The position numbers and the translations under genes are program-made. From contig OU452198.1 of assembly GCA_911728435.2 (NCBI GenBank), positions 3,596,001-3,660,000 of the forward strand: a stretch of DNA of 64,000 bases, read 5' to 3'. The number at the start of each line of letters is the position of its first letter. Position 1 is the first letter of the stretch. The notes beneath the pieces are model-generated. The model worked only from the letters and a program-made list of their open reading frames with translations. It was not told where the DNA came from and ran no database searches. Positions 1-13,100 of this stretch are shown here, piece by piece. Source of the DNA: Apoderus coryli. Its lineage: Eukaryota > Arthropoda > Insecta > Coleoptera > Attelabidae.

Positions 1-692
1 TAAAGGAAAGATTATAGTTGTAAAAACTAAATTATTTCCCACTAAGAGTTATTATTGTCAATACACTCAATCGACGCAATAGTTTTGTCACAACCCGATA
101 AATTATTATTTTACTAGAAATAACCGAAAATCTATATTCTTAGGAATACATGTATTTTTACTATTTTAGTGTTTCGTGGTCAACTATAGAATAGAATAAA
201 AATAAAATATCAACAATTCAACCCGAATCTGCATAAAAAACGCAAAAAGAAACATTTAAGTCAAGATGGGCGTTGTTGCCAATACAAATTTAATAGAATG
301 ACACATACAGACAGATATAATTGCAGTTTGTTTCCAAAGCCTACTTGTTTAAAAGTTGTGAAAGTTGCGAATTTTTGATAATAGTTTTTTCTACAAATTT
401 GCTTTTAATGTTTTAACGAATGAAGATAGCAAATTTTTTTCTTTACAAAAGTTGCTTAGAAAAATTAGTTCTTTTGAACTATATAAGAATATAAGTATGT
501 ATCTGGAAAAAAAAAGTTTTTGTTAGTTTCCAAATTTGAAAACAAAATCAAATGTGCACTAAAATGGAGCTTACTTAATCCCATTTAACAATCTCTTTTC
601 AGAATTTTTCTATCGTTTTTCATTTTCTCATAACAGAGCTGGGACATCGAGTTTTGCTCACCCGGTACCTACTTATATACATAACAAGTATT
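1..692. other. AT-rich non-coding stretch
   Basis: No conserved protein, RNA gene or clear repeat is visible. The stretch is AT-rich with short poly-A and poly-T runs. It ends at the left arm of the perfect palindrome that starts at 693. Confidence 0.5.
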
Positions 693-868
693 TAAACTGA
701 CAGTCGTTTTACCACTTCACCAAAACACTTCTTTTTAAATCTCGACGCGCGTTTCGCTAACAATGTTAGCATCCTCAGGAGAGAATTAATTCTAACATTG
801 TTAGCGAAACGCGCGTCGAGATTTAAAAAGAAGTGTTTTGGTGAAGTGGTAAAACGACTGTCAGTTTA
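693..868. repeat. perfect 77-bp inverted repeat (foldback)
   Basis: Positions 693-769 are the exact reverse complement of 792-868, with a 22-base spacer. No mismatch was seen over 77 bp. Each arm carries TTAGCGAAACGCGCGTC in one orientation. On the minus strand the left arm plus spacer reads CTGAGGA, a 6-bp hairpin, GAAA and then CGCGCGTC, the order of a hammerhead ribozyme core but with one extra base before stem II. Perfect arms suggest a young foldback element or a recent inverted duplication. An assembly artefact from an inverted duplicate is also possible. Confidence 0.9.
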
Positions 869-887
869 GTGTTCTACGCCAAAGGTT

Positions 888-1871
888 CTACTCATCGATT
901 ATATAACAAGTATTAACAATAATATTAATTATTATAAAGGTATGTTCCTTGCTGTTCGAACACGGATTAAGTACGTGTGCATCTATGTCTAAACTTCTGA
1001 ACACAAAAACAGTCTTTTTCAGCGTAAGTTTATATGTTGCTGTGTTGGAGCGGCAAGGAAAAATACAGTATACTTTTATACAAATGAACATACAATTGTT
1101 AATACATAAAGGTTTTCTAATATCGTATGGACGGCAGCGGTCGGTATTGACATTACAAAGGGATATCGAGTTGTGGTTTTTTTATATAATTTTAAACTAA
1201 GATTACAAAGAATATACCTACCAGTTTCTAATGTTATTGGTCCTTCAGGTTTGTCGAAGTTAACGTCACTTTGATGTGATGACTTAACATTAAATGTGGA
1301 ACTGACTTTATAAATTGGTAGTGGAATAACTGTTGATGAAACAGGTACCAAATCTAAACAGATGAAATCGTTTTATGAATCACCATTTGCAAATGTTACC
1401 ATTCGGGCTACGAAAGAACTCTTAGATCTATAGAATGTCTTCAATAGCTACGTAGGTATACAAAAATATGAAATACCATCATTTTTGGGGAATCCAAAAA
1501 TATAATAATATATAAGGTGTTCTATTGAAATAAGAAATTTGGTATCAACTTCCGGTATAACCGAAAGTCGTACAAATACGGCAATATTATAGACTGATAG
1601 ATTAGGTTGATCTGAGTAATCACTTAAAATCACTCTGTATGTTTTTTGCCTATCCTTATTAGGATTGCCTATTATTCTTAATCAAGTACGATCCTTACTC
1701 CTGACATAATTACTATTAATAACTACACAACCTTGACTATCCTTACATATCAAATAATCAAATCAACTTACCAGGTTCCAATACTTTGTTTTCATTAAAT
1801 TTATACATTGTTGGTAAACAATCACCTGCTGTTATCACAAGAATCACAAATAAAAAACACACCTTCAACAT
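888..1871 (-). CDS. putative small secreted protein, three coding exons
   Basis: The product is not recognised. Exons read on the minus strand are 1871-1772, 1353-1222 and 1039-888. All junctions have GT..AG ends and keep frame (phase 1 at both), giving about 127 aa. The N-terminus (MLKVCFLFVILVITAGDC) is a typical signal peptide, so the mature product would be secreted. The middle is rich in Ser, Pro and Val. The third exon holds a lysine/valine strand-like segment (TLKKTVFVF) and one cysteine near NPCSNSK. The last residues before the stop are low-complexity Ile/Asn, so the true exon 3 end or a further exon is uncertain. An upstream in-frame methionine exists, but the internal one that directly precedes the signal peptide was chosen. 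Splice sites and signal peptide are seen; that it is a real gene is inference. Confidence 0.4.
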
Positions 1872-3741
1872 TATAGTGATATCTATTGATTTCCAGTTGT
1901 CGTCGACACAAAATTTAAGAGATGAAATCGCACAGATCAAAGATGAAATTATTTAAAAAAAAACATCGCAAGCATCTCAATGAATAAAATATCCCTACTA
2001 GAGAAAATCTAGTAGGTCAATGCTATGAGACGTTATTGCATATATCTAGAACGTTGTGGAATAAACAATTGGTTGACTAGTTTTTTTTTTCTGAAATAAG
2101 TGAAAGTATGTAATTGGGAATGTTGGTAATTGGACACTCGAATTGCTTGCAGGATATTATTATATGCACAAGTGTAAAACATTTTTGTTCATCTCTTACA
2201 ACAGGATATTTGTCAAAAAAAAAATTACATTTATATAAAAGGTCGCTCGGAAAAAATCCACTCCTTATACGGTTGATGAATCATCAAAACTCGCAGTTTA
2301 TAACCTCAAAACCGTTAATAATTTATTGTAATGTACAAAATAAAGTGCATTGATTCTCACAAAAATTTCGTTGGTCACACAAAACAACAATCAAAATCAA
2401 TACGATTGTACAGGGTGTCCAAATTTCGTTGTAATTGCGGGGTAACTCCGTTATTGGGAAAGTTAGCTGAATGCGGGTTTCGCGACACGAAATTTTTCCA
2501 AAAGGGTGACCTCAATGGGAATTTTCTGGAGCATTGATTTGTAAGTTTCTCTTTTCGCCATTGATAATGGAACTGGTGTAAGTTCCGAAACATTTTTTGA
2601 TGCTAATTATAAATAAATTTCTATTAAATTTATTTTTGTGGAGAGTCGACTTTTATTTGTCATTGAAAATAAAACAAAAAATAAAAAATATTATACTGAA
2701 TCAAATTTCATACGTGGCAAATTCAACAAATTGCGCATACATATACGAATATCCTTATAATTAATAAATCAGATGTTAAGGAGTCTCTTTTTTAATTGTG
2801 CAGGAATATCATAGTACAATCGCCATATGTTGTGTGACAAGCTTCGCCTAAAAACAGTACTTTTATGCTGCGGTAAGTTCCAGTTATGAATATCTACCCT
2901 ATAAAACTATTTGTTTTGCGTAAGATATCCAGGCCTTGGCTCTGTCAGCACTCGCTGCAAAAGAACCAAAAAGTCGAGTTATCTTCTGTAAAAAAGTAAA
3001 TTAATATCAGGGCCATTCTCCACGCTGCAGGAATTTACCGAGTCATGTGTTCGCCTGTGTAATTTTTTAAATTTGTTTATTTATTTATCGTTTTTTTTTT
3101 AATTTATTGAATATTTTTTAGATGTATATGTTGCTTTTGTCTGTATTTTTTGTTCATTTGTATGTATCTTTTGCCTTTTGACTTGCCAGTTGTACAATAT
3201 TTGTAGTTGTGATGGGTAAATAAAGAATTTGAATTTGAAAGTATGAACAACTTTTTCTTATGACATCTTTTGACATTTTAGGCCATTTTTTGGAATTTTC
3301 CGAAGAAAATGTAAATTTTAACAGGTCAGGAATGTCACGTGACTGCTCATATGCATGTCATTTGGCATTATTTTTAAAGCAAAAACACATGACATAATTA
3401 AAAGTTTAATGAAAGGCTAAGTATAAAAAATTTCCCATAATATGGTGTGCACTTTTTGTGCAACACTGTTATTAGTTAATACTGTACATTATCGTCATGG
3501 GATATTCTAATTGTTGAAGTTAAATCACTACCTAAAAATATTTTTTTGTCAGAATCGGAATTGTGCCAAACCTTATGTTTTAAACAAAATAAAAGCAACA
3601 AACGCATCGTCAATGGTCTAAATTTTATTTGCCTAAGTTTACGTAAAATACTATTTGTCAAAGGCATAGTGAAATTTGTGCCACCACATGTCTTGAACAA
3701 ATACAGAAGTACTTAAAAACATTAAAATCCTATCATCTAAT
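1872..3741. other. non-coding stretch with a probable LINE 3' tail
   Basis: No conserved gene is seen. Positions 2409-2420 carry TACAGGGTGTCC, a motif repeated at 5187. The segment about 2820-3240 ends in ATAAAGAATTTGAATTTGA, which looks like the 3' tail of a 5'-truncated non-LTR retrotransposon. No reverse transcriptase residues survive there to prove it. Confidence 0.35.
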
Positions 3742-3749
3742 GCCATTAC

Positions 3750-4662
3750 CACAGTATAATAAATAATACAGTATTCTGACTTTCCGCTTGCGATCCGTCC
3801 TGCGCATATCGTCGCGCATGCCGCCATTATGGGTTAAAACGTCACAATAATCGCATTGACGTAGATAGATACCGTTCATTCCTATGTTCAATATATAGTT
3901 CATTGTCGGCGTGTACGAGATAAATAAATATTGTGTTTGTAATCTAATTCTGTGTTTTTGGTATAGGGTTATTAAAAGGATTTTATTTTTATTAATGTAT
4001 CTTATGATTAATACAATGAACAATCAGGGAGGACATGTGTGTGCTGCAAAATGTTGTCCCAATAAGCGGTACACTTGCTCTAAACATTTTTTTCGTTTCC
4101 CCACAGATCCTGTTAGGTTAGTAATAAGTAAAAATAAAGATGAATACTAGATAATTTTACGTTTATAACAACTATTTGTATAACCGTAAAATTTATATTA
4201 CGAAATGGCAGTATGTAATATATTTTTAAACTAAATGAAAGTAAAATATAAACACAAGTTGTCTCGTGGCGAGATAGCATGATAACGCAATCAGCTAGGG
4301 GTTATATTATTGACAATATATGGCCCTTGTAAAAATGTCTTTTTTACTAATAAAGTCTTTATTATTATTGTGTTTATTATTATTAAAAATCACACAATCA
4401 TGTCAACATTTACCTGATAACACCACTCAAGGCTGTTTTCAATCACTATGACACACCACAAATATTTCTGAAATTGACAGCGATATTATTATGTACTTAC
4501 ATATTTTTACAAAAATGAAAATACAGTACTGTGGTTAGAAACCGAAAACTATAATTATTCTTAGTCAGGACCTGACTTGGAACCCAAAATGGCGGCGTCA
4601 TACGTCACAGTTTATTTCAAAGTGCCAACGTGGAGTCGGAATGCTGTACTTATTAATGCTGT
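3750..4662 (+). mobile_element. non-autonomous P-element-like transposon with THAP first exon (copy 1)
   Basis: The element starts CACAGTATAATAAATAA and its right end, reverse-complemented, starts ACAGCATTAATAAGTACAG, so the termini are imperfect inverted repeats. GCCATTAC occurs at 3742-3749 and again at 4663-4670, an 8-bp target duplication as made by P elements. Inside, about 4014-4112 encodes the start of a THAP zinc finger (C..C spacing, then KHFFRFPTDPVR) and stops at a GT donor that splits the Arg codon in phase 2. This is the same exon boundary as the P-type transposase at 22480. No later transposase exon remains. A second copy lies at 23878-25124. Confidence 0.75.
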
Positions 4663-4670
4663 GCCATTAC

Positions 4671-5924
4671 TATTAAAAAAAAACACTTGTTTGAATTGGT
4701 AATATCGTAACTAATTTGATATTGGCATAACGTTTCCCCTTATCATTGTTTGCAACCTGTCATTTTTTTTTTAAGATGGCACCATGCAAAATAATATAAT
4801 CGTTAGTTTATCAATAACAGTTTAGACTTCTGTTAAATCTAGCAATTAATCATTTTAGAATTAAAATACTAATAACAATACCCCAATTCGGTTTGTCATT
4901 AAGCTCGCCTACTATTGTCCATCATGCATACAGAAAAGGTAAATATTGCAAAATGCCGTCTTTGTTTATTGTCTCTTAATTACAACGCGCTGAAAGGAGA
5001 TGGGAGATGTCAAATAAACTGTTGGTAATCTACACCTCTGATTGGTGTATGTGTTTGGATACTTACGTGAGTCTAAATCACGACAGGTGTGATCTCACCA
5101 CCTCTTACCAGGCATTGTTTCTTCTGTAATTATACAGGTGGACTTAAATAATCAAAATTTTTTCTTCTATAACAATATGTCATATACAGGGTGTCCAGTC
5201 TAAAATGACGATGATATTGGAAACTGTTGGAGATACAAAGTCGGTTAAATGGAAGAATAGTTGCGTAGGACACCGTTATACAGGGTGAAAAACACTGATG
5301 TACATTTTCGAAAAACCGCAGTAAGTATATGTTTCTTATTCTAGACGCTAAATTCATGAAATTTTCAGTATATGGATAAGAGAATATGTTGATTTCGAAA
5401 ACAATATCAAAAAAGTGTTGGGCCTACTATGTTGCGTACGGCTGATATCAACTTTTGTTTTTCTTATTGGCGCCATATTTAATTTTTGCACTTTTAAAAT
5501 CCTCAATGGAAATGCTTTCAACCAGGGTAACATATTTATGTTTTACCAAGGCAAATAATGAAAAATAACAAATTTATGATTTCAATGGTAGTAGGCCTTG
5601 ATATTTCTATACAATTTTCAGTCATAGTTGGCTACTACCCCTTTGACAGTTGGATAATGACAAAGAAGAAATCAAGTTTAGTCATTCTACAACTGCCAAA
5701 GTAGAATAATACTGTCAATGTGGTTGAGATACCTCGTAGGGCTGTGCGTTAGGTTGAGAGAAACCGTGGACGGCCCGGCCAGAGGCTCCAGAATTTTGAT
5801 GAGATTAGAAGAATGGTATAGCTGAATTACTCCAAATATACAGGAAGTTTGCAGACGGAAAATTTTGAGACTTTGAAGCGCCGACTGTGAATCGCAGCAA
5901 TATTTGTTTAAATACCAAAGCGAA
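4671..5924. other. non-coding stretch with TACAGGGTG motifs
   Basis: No conserved gene is visible. TACAGGGTGTCC at 5187 and TACAGGGTGAAA at 5279 resemble the ends of short insect repeats that carry this motif, and CACCCTGTA, its reverse, occurs near 16690 and 16735. Too little of any one element is left to set borders. Confidence 0.35.
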
Positions 5925-7450
5925 AAAAAGTCAGAATGATAAATATATCAAGTTTTTTACAGAATTTCTCAAAAAAAATCTGAATGATAAAAATTTCCGA
6001 GTTTTTTACAGAATTCTGCAAAAAAGTCAGAGTGATAAAAATTTTCGAGTTTTTTTCAGAATTCTGCAAAAAAACGCAAAATGATTAAAATTTCCGAGGT
6101 TTTCACAGAATTCTGCAAAAAAACACAAAAACTATGAATGATAAAAATGTCCGACTAATTTACCGAATTTCTCAAAAAAAGTCAGAATGATTAAAATTTC
6201 CGACTTTTTATACAGAACTCTGCAAAAAAAAGTCAGAATGATTAAAATTTCCGAGTTTTTTACAGAATTCTGCAAACAAACAAAAAAACTATGAATAATA
6301 AAAATGTTCGACTTTTTTATAGAATTTCTCAAAAAATGTCTGAATGATACAAATTTCCGAGTTTTTTAAAGAATTCTGCAAAAAAGTCTGAATTATAAAA
6401 ATTTCCGACCTTTTTACAGAATTTCTCAAAAAATGTCTGAATTATAAAAATATAAAAATGTCCGATTTTTTTACAGAATTTCTCAAAAAAAGTCAGAATG
6501 ATAAAAATGTCCGACTTTTTTACAGAATTTCTCAAAAAATGTCTGAATTATCAAAATGTCCAAGTTTTTTACAGAATTCTGCAAAAAAATCTGAATGATA
6601 AAAATTTCTGACTTTTTTTGCAGTCATAATGATAAAAATTCCAAGTTTTTTACAGAATTTCTCAAAAAAAGTCAGAATGATAAAAATTTCCGAGTTTTTT
6701 ACAGAAATCTGCAAAAAAAGTCAGTATTATTAAAATTTCCGAGTTTTTTACAGAATTCCGCAAAAAGAACTCGGAAATTTTTATAATTCAGACATTTTTT
6801 GAGAAATTCTGTAAAAAAGTCGGACATTTTTAGCATTCATAGTTATTTCGTTTTTTTTTTTTCAGAATTCTGCAAAAAAAGTCAGAAATGTTTATCACTC
6901 TATCACTCAGATTTTTTTGGAGAATTCTGTAAAAAACTCGGACATTTTTATAATTCAGACATTTTTTGAGAAATTCTGTAAAAAAAGTCGGACATTTTTA
7001 GCATTCATAGTTTTTTCGTTTTTTTTTTCAGAATTCTGCAAAAAAGGTCACAAATTTTTATCATTCAGATTTTTTGCAGAATTCTGCAAAAAACTCAGAA
7101 ATTTTTATCATTCAGATTTTTTTGCAGAATTCTGTAAAAAGTCGGAAATATTTATCATTCAGACTTTTTTCGAGAAATACTGCAAAAAAAAAAACAAAAA
7201 ACCTATGAATGATAAAAATGTTCGACTTTTTTAAAAAATTTGTCAAAAAATGTCTGAATGATAAAAATTTCCGAGTTTTTTACAGAATTCTGAACAAAAA
7301 GTCTGAATGATAAAAATTTTCGAGTTTTTTAAAGATTTCTGCAAATAAGTCTGAATTATAAAAATTTCCTACCTTTTTACAGAATTTCTCAAAAAATGTC
7401 TGCATGATAAAAATTTTCTAGTTTTTTACATAATTCTGCGAAAAAAGTCA

Positions 7451-8912
7451 GAATGACAAAAATTTCCAAGTTTTTTTACAGAATTTTGCAAAGAGAGTAG
7501 GAATGATAGAAATTTCCAATTTTTTTATAGAATTTTACAAAATTGTCAGAATGATAAAAAGTCCGACTTTTTTTACAGAATTCTGCAAAAAAAGTTAGAA
7601 TGATTAAAATTTCTGCAAAAAAACAAAAAAACTATGAATGATAAACATGTCCGACTAATTTACAGAATTTCTCAAAAAAAGTCTGAATGATAAAAATGTC
7701 CGAGTTTTTTACAGAATTCTGCAAAAAAACAAAAAAACTATGAATGATAAAAATGTTCGACTTTTTTACAGAATTTCTGAAAAAATGTCTGAATGATAAA
7801 AATTTTCGAGTTTTTTAGAGAAGTCTGCAAAAAAGTCTGAATGATAAAAATTTCCGACCTTTTTACAGAATTTCTCAAAAAATGTCTGAATGATAAAAAT
7901 TTCCTAGTTTTTTACAGAATTCTGCAAAAAAAGTCAAAATGACAAAAATTTCCAAGTTTTTTTACAGAATTATGCAAAGAGAGTCAGAATGATAAAAATT
8001 TCCATTTTTTTACAGATTTTTACAAAAAAAGTCAGAATGATAAAAAATCCGAATTTTTTTACGGAATTCTGCGAAAAAAGGCAAAATGATAATAAATTCC
8101 GAATTTTTTTACAGAATTCTGCAAAAAACTCAGAATGATTAAAATTTCCGAGTTTTTTACAGAATTCTGCAAAAAAAGTCTGAATGACAAAAATTTCCAA
8201 GTTTTTTTACAGAATTTTGCAAAGAGAGTAGGAATGATAGAAATTTCCAATTTTTTTATAGAATTTTACAAAATTGTCAGAATGATAAAAAGTCCGACTT
8301 TTTTTACAGAATTCTGCAAAAAAAGTTAGAATGATTAAAATTTCTGCAAAAAAACAAAAAAACTATGAATGATAAACATGTCCGACTAATTTACAGAATT
8401 TCTCAAAAAAAGTCTGAATGATAAAAATGTCCGAGTTTTTTACAGAATTCTGCAAAAAAACAAAAAAACTATGAATGATAAAAATGTTCGACTTTTTTAC
8501 AGAATTTCTGAAAAAATGTCTGAATGATAAAAATTTTCGAGTTTTTTAGAGAAGTCTGCAAAAAAGTCTGAATGATAAAAATTTCCGACCTTTTTACAGA
8601 ATTTCTCAAAAAATGTCTGAATGATAAAAATTTCCTAGTTTTTTACAGAATTCTGCAAAAAAAGTCAAAATGACAAAAATTTCCAAGTTTTTTTACAGAA
8701 TTATGCAAAGAGAGTCAGAATGATAAAAATTTCCATTTTTTTACAGATTTTTACAAAAAAAGTCAGAATGATAAAAAATCCGAATTTTTTTACGGAATTC
8801 TGCGAAAAAAGGCAAAATGATAATAAATTCCGAATTTTTTTTACAGAATTCTGCAAAAAACTCAGAATGATTAAAATTCCGAGTTTTTTACAGAATTCTG
8901 CAAAAAAAGTCT
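7451..8912. repeat. 731-bp tandem duplication inside the minisatellite
   Basis: Positions 7451-8181 recur nearly base for base at 8182-8912. Distinctive units such as TTTTGCAAAGAGAGTAGGAA occur at both places at a constant offset of 731. Differences are few single-base indels in poly-T or poly-A runs, so this segment doubled recently as a whole. Confidence 0.85.
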
Positions 8913-9600
8913 GAATGATAAAAATTTTCTAGTTTCTTACAGAATTCTGCAAAAAAGTCTACATTATAAAAATTTCCGACCTTTTTATAGAATTTCTCAA
9001 AAAATGTCAGAATGATAAAAATTTCCTAGTTTTTTACAGAATTCTGCAAAAAAAGTCAAAATGACAAAAAGTTTTTTTACAGAATTATGCAAAGAGAATC
9101 AGAATGATAAAAGTTTCCATTTTTTTACAGAATTTTACAAAAAAAGTCAGAATGATAAAAAATCCGAATTTTTTTACAGAATTCTGCAAAAAAAGTCAAA
9201 ATGATAATAAATTCCGATTTTTTTTTACAGAATTCTGCAAAAAAGTCAGAATGATAAAAAATCCGAATTTTTTTACAGAATTCTGCGAAAAAAGTCAAAT
9301 CAAAATGATAATAAATTCCGAATTTTTTTTACAGAATTCTGCAAAAAAGTCATAATGATAAAAATTTCCGAGTTTTGTACAGAATTCTGCAAAAAAAGTC
9401 TGAATGATAAAAATTTTCTAGTTTCTTACAGAATTCTGCAAAAAAGTCTACATTATAAAAATTTCCGACCTTTTTACAGAATTTCTCAAAAAATGTCAGA
9501 ATGATAAAAATTTCCTAGTTTTTTACAGAATTCTGCAAAAAATGTCAAAATGACAAAAATTTGTTTTACAGAATTATGCAAAGAGAGTCAGAATGATAAA
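8912..9600. repeat. 489-bp partial tandem duplication inside the minisatellite
   Basis: The units starting at 8912 (with TTTTCTAGTTTCTTACAG and GTCTACATTATAAAAATT) recur from 9401 at an offset of 489. The second copy runs only about 200 bp before diverging. It is a second, independent segment duplication next to the 731-bp one. Confidence 0.75.
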
Positions 9601-10005
9601 AATTTCCGAGTTTTTTTACAGAATGTGGCAATAAAGTCGGAATGATAAAGATCTCCGAGTTTTCAGCAAAAAAAAAATAGAATTCAAAAAAAAATATTTT
9701 GTTTGTACCGTACAAAATAACACAAAATAAAAAATTTTCCTAAATTCTTTTCATAAATTTATCAAACTAAAACTACGTAGATATATCAGCTACCAGTATT
9801 GCAAAAATAAATTAAAATAATATCTATTCCATAACGATTAGGCAATTTCATTTAGATAAAACTTCTGTTATTATTTGATTACCAATAATAAATAATTAAC
9901 AAAACAAAATCTTATTGTAAACACAATTTATTATGTTATCATTGATTTGGAATAATTTAAATTATTTGTTTTTTTTTTCTTTTCATTTTTAAATTAAATC
10001 ATACG

Positions 10006-10012
10006 TATATAA
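10006..10012 (+). promoter_or_regulatory. candidate TATA box of MIOX
   Basis: TATATAA lies about 100 bp upstream of the MIOX start codon. A TTCAGTG initiator-like site lies at 10084-10090. Placement is compatible with a short 5' leader, but no transcription start is proven. Confidence 0.4.
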
Positions 10013-10112
10013 ATCCTAATTCAAAATTTATTGTGCTGAGTGAAAACTTGGAGTCCATAGTGGGTGCTAATAGTCATTTATAGTTCAGTGAAATATTTGT
10101 TCAAAATTAAGA

Positions 10113-13100
10113 ATGAGAGTTTTGGTAAGTTAATATTACTATCTACTCCCATCTCGATAATCCGGACCTTCATTAACGGTACTATTCCTCAATATTTCTG
10201 AGTTGTCCAATATAATAATAATAATAACATCTGGGGTTCCACAGAGCAGCGTACTTCAAGATATATGTACCGGGTAAGGGTGGACAGGTAGCATATCTCA
10301 GGAAATAATAGTCGTAAGACAATGGGGAAAAATGCTCTTAGGGAAATTGACTATGAGAAATCGCTGGAAATAGCTGGTTATTAATGTTACGAACGATGAA
10401 CATTAATCTATGACTTTTGTACATTAAACCGATGTCTGAAGGTTATTAATGTTACGAACGCGAAACATGAATCTATGACTTTTGTACGTGAAACCAATGT
10501 TAGCTGATTATTACATTGGGTTATAATAATTGTTTTACGTAATTGTGTTCGCCGGAAATTATTTTTACGAAAGATTGAGATTATTGTTCTGTATTCAATC
10601 AATAATCGCGAGCGTATAGGAACATATGTATTATGTGTACTGCAAAGTGCAGTATGGTTCAAATATACTAGTACCAATGGTTCGAGAATTTAAAAGCCCA
10701 AATAAGACTCAAAATTATCTTGCTGTACGTCCACTGATTTGATGCACCTGCTTTGTAAATAAATTAAATCATATTTGTACGACACTCGAAATCTAAAGGC
10801 TTTATTTTTAATTTAGTTAATATTAAATGCTAAACATGTCAGATTCGTCTGTCGTCTGAGATGAAAAGGGAGAAAAAACTATATTTGGAAACTAAAGTTC
10901 GCGGAAATTCTTCTAAACAAAATTGGAAATTATTACGAGATCTAAACATTTATGCAAGGGAAAATATCACAATACCGTCTTTTATTCATGATGTTGATAA
11001 ATATTAATGATTTTTTTGTGGCCACTTCTACCAACAATCCGGACCCAGGAACGGTCAATTTTTACTTAGGTAATAAAATTAGGCCTGATATTAACTTTGA
11101 ATTTACAATGGTGGATCATGGGGAGATACTTGATGCATTGCTTGGGATTAAGTCAAATGCTGTAGGCAGTGACATGATCACTATTGATATGCTAGTAGTA
11201 GTAGTTGTCCGTTCATAATGCCCTTTATACAGCATCTAGTTAATTACTATATAGAAACGAGGAACTTCCCAACATGTTGGAAAGAAGCCAATGTCATTCC
11301 AATCCCAAAACTAAAACTCCATCAACGTTTAAGGATCTTATAGACCGATTAATATACTCCCAGCGATCTCCAAGGTTATTGAGAGAGTGATCTGCAATCA
11401 AATGAAAACATATCTTGATGGGCATGGGTTGTTGTCGGAGGTCCAGTCTGGGTTCCGTCAGGGTCACAGTTGCTCCACGACATGACTTAAAATACTGGAT
11501 GATGCATTGGGGGCGGTAGATCAGGGTCGATTGACGGCATTGCTGCTGTTGGACTACGCAAGGGGCATTTAACCGCATTGGTCATGGTTTGTTGCTGGCC
11601 ATTGTGGGTTACCTGGGCTTTGGGGAGTCTGCTGTGTCTCTACTCGGAACGTATGTGAATGATAGAAGTCAGGTTGTCATTTTGGGAACGGCAGTGTCTG
11701 GGCCCAGGACATTGCGTAGTGCCGCAGGGCATCCAGGGATCATTGCCTTTTTTTATGTATCAGGGTTTTTGTTGTTGTTATTATTATGCAGTTATCTTTA
11801 GTATTGCTAATATGTTAAGCTAGGAGGCTGTGCATCGACTTCGCCTTTTGTGTAACTTTTGTAAGTTCTCAATAAAGTCATTTATTATATTATTATTATT
11901 AATCAAAATAACAGGTTTTTAAGTAAACAGTGTGCGCCTTTAGAATAGACTTATAGAACCCATAAGTACGGTTGAATTGCAGATTCAGATTTTCTTCCTT
12001 TAAGGTTTATTATATGTTCTTCTATTTCTTGAACTGTTTTAGCACAAAATAAAAAAGATTCTTGAGAGTCTTTTATTGTGTACTTTAAATGGCTTATCTT
12101 TCCACTGGTACCTTTGGAACATAGCTTAGCGGATAGCACTAAATATCCATGAAGAGCCCATAAAATTTCTCCCCTCGTATCGGCGGGTTTTCAACATTAC
12201 AAAGGAATACCGCACTGTGTTTTTTTTTCGTTTTAAACTGACTTTAGTTTTGTACTTTACATAAAAGGATTACTACTTACCTTATATTTCTACATTTGTT
12301 GTATTATTTGGGAACAAATTTTAAAAATAGATTTAGGAACACACTTCACTTTTCAACTGTATACATTTAACTAAACAAAACAGAAAGGACGCGTAAACAA
12401 AAAGTCTATGAGAATGTCATAATGTCAATGTTTTGAGTATTCAGTCTATGGTCCGGGTGCATTGATTTGCGCGCGTTATTTAACGTCAATTTAACGGTTA
12501 GGTTCGTAAAATTAATGCTTAGCATCCATTGAATCAACGATGATCGTTTATTAGTTTTTATGTTCGCTGTTCATAGGTGTATGATTTACAAATTATTGTG
12601 TTAAAGGCGAAGAGCATAAATTAATAAATTTAAAACATTGAAGCAATAAATAGTGACATTATATTGATGAAAAAAAACATAAATTTTCGATGTCTTACAT
12701 TTATTGATTAATGTTTCATCGTACATTGTTTCTATGTATGAAATTATTAATTTATGATCAAAATTCATTGTAACAGTGACCAATTCATAATATTAATGTT
12801 CAAAATATTGATGACAACCATTCATTGGTTTTACGTACAATATTTTTTTCAGTGTACCCGGTACCTATATAAAATAGAGATATAAAAATAGAACAGAAAT
12901 TAAAACGCTCAAAACTTTAAAAGCCAAGACACAAAGATCATTTCTATTCCTGGCACCGCCGATACATGCTAGTATTCCTTTGGAAATAATGCGTCTTACC
13001 GGAATTAGATCATTTAAAAAGCATTTAAAAGAATTGATTCAGCTTACTCCTAGAAAAACCATACACAACTTCATAGATTTTTAGAATAAAAATTTGTTTT

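Larger units (their letters stand above)
5925..9690. repeat. 3.7-kb minisatellite, about 49-bp units, with inverted block and higher-order duplications
   Basis: The stretch is built from a diverged unit of about 49 bp. The core elements in each unit are TCAGAATGATAAAAATTTCC, then GAGTTTTTTACAGAATTCTG, then an A-run. A variant unit has ACAGAATTTCTCAAAAAA. From about 6770 to 7195 the units run in the opposite direction, then the first orientation resumes. Stops occur in all frames. The Phe/Lys-rich peptides that can be read from it are repeat translation, not protein evidence. It lies about 400 bp upstream of the MIOX first exon. Confidence 0.93.

Noticed and set aside
3733..4023. Minus-strand frame shared with 23819-24019
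   Set aside because: It is conserved only because the P-like element is duplicated; it runs through the element terminus and promoter side and matches no protein.
5887..9355. Many Phe/Lys-rich open frames of 60-105 codons with repeats such as FFTEFCKKS
   Set aside because: They arise from translating the minisatellite unit on either strand. Frames break every few units and no start context or splicing supports a protein.
5925..9690. CRISPR-like array
   Set aside because: Units of about 49 bp vary throughout and have no constant repeat plus unique spacers. The host is a eukaryote.
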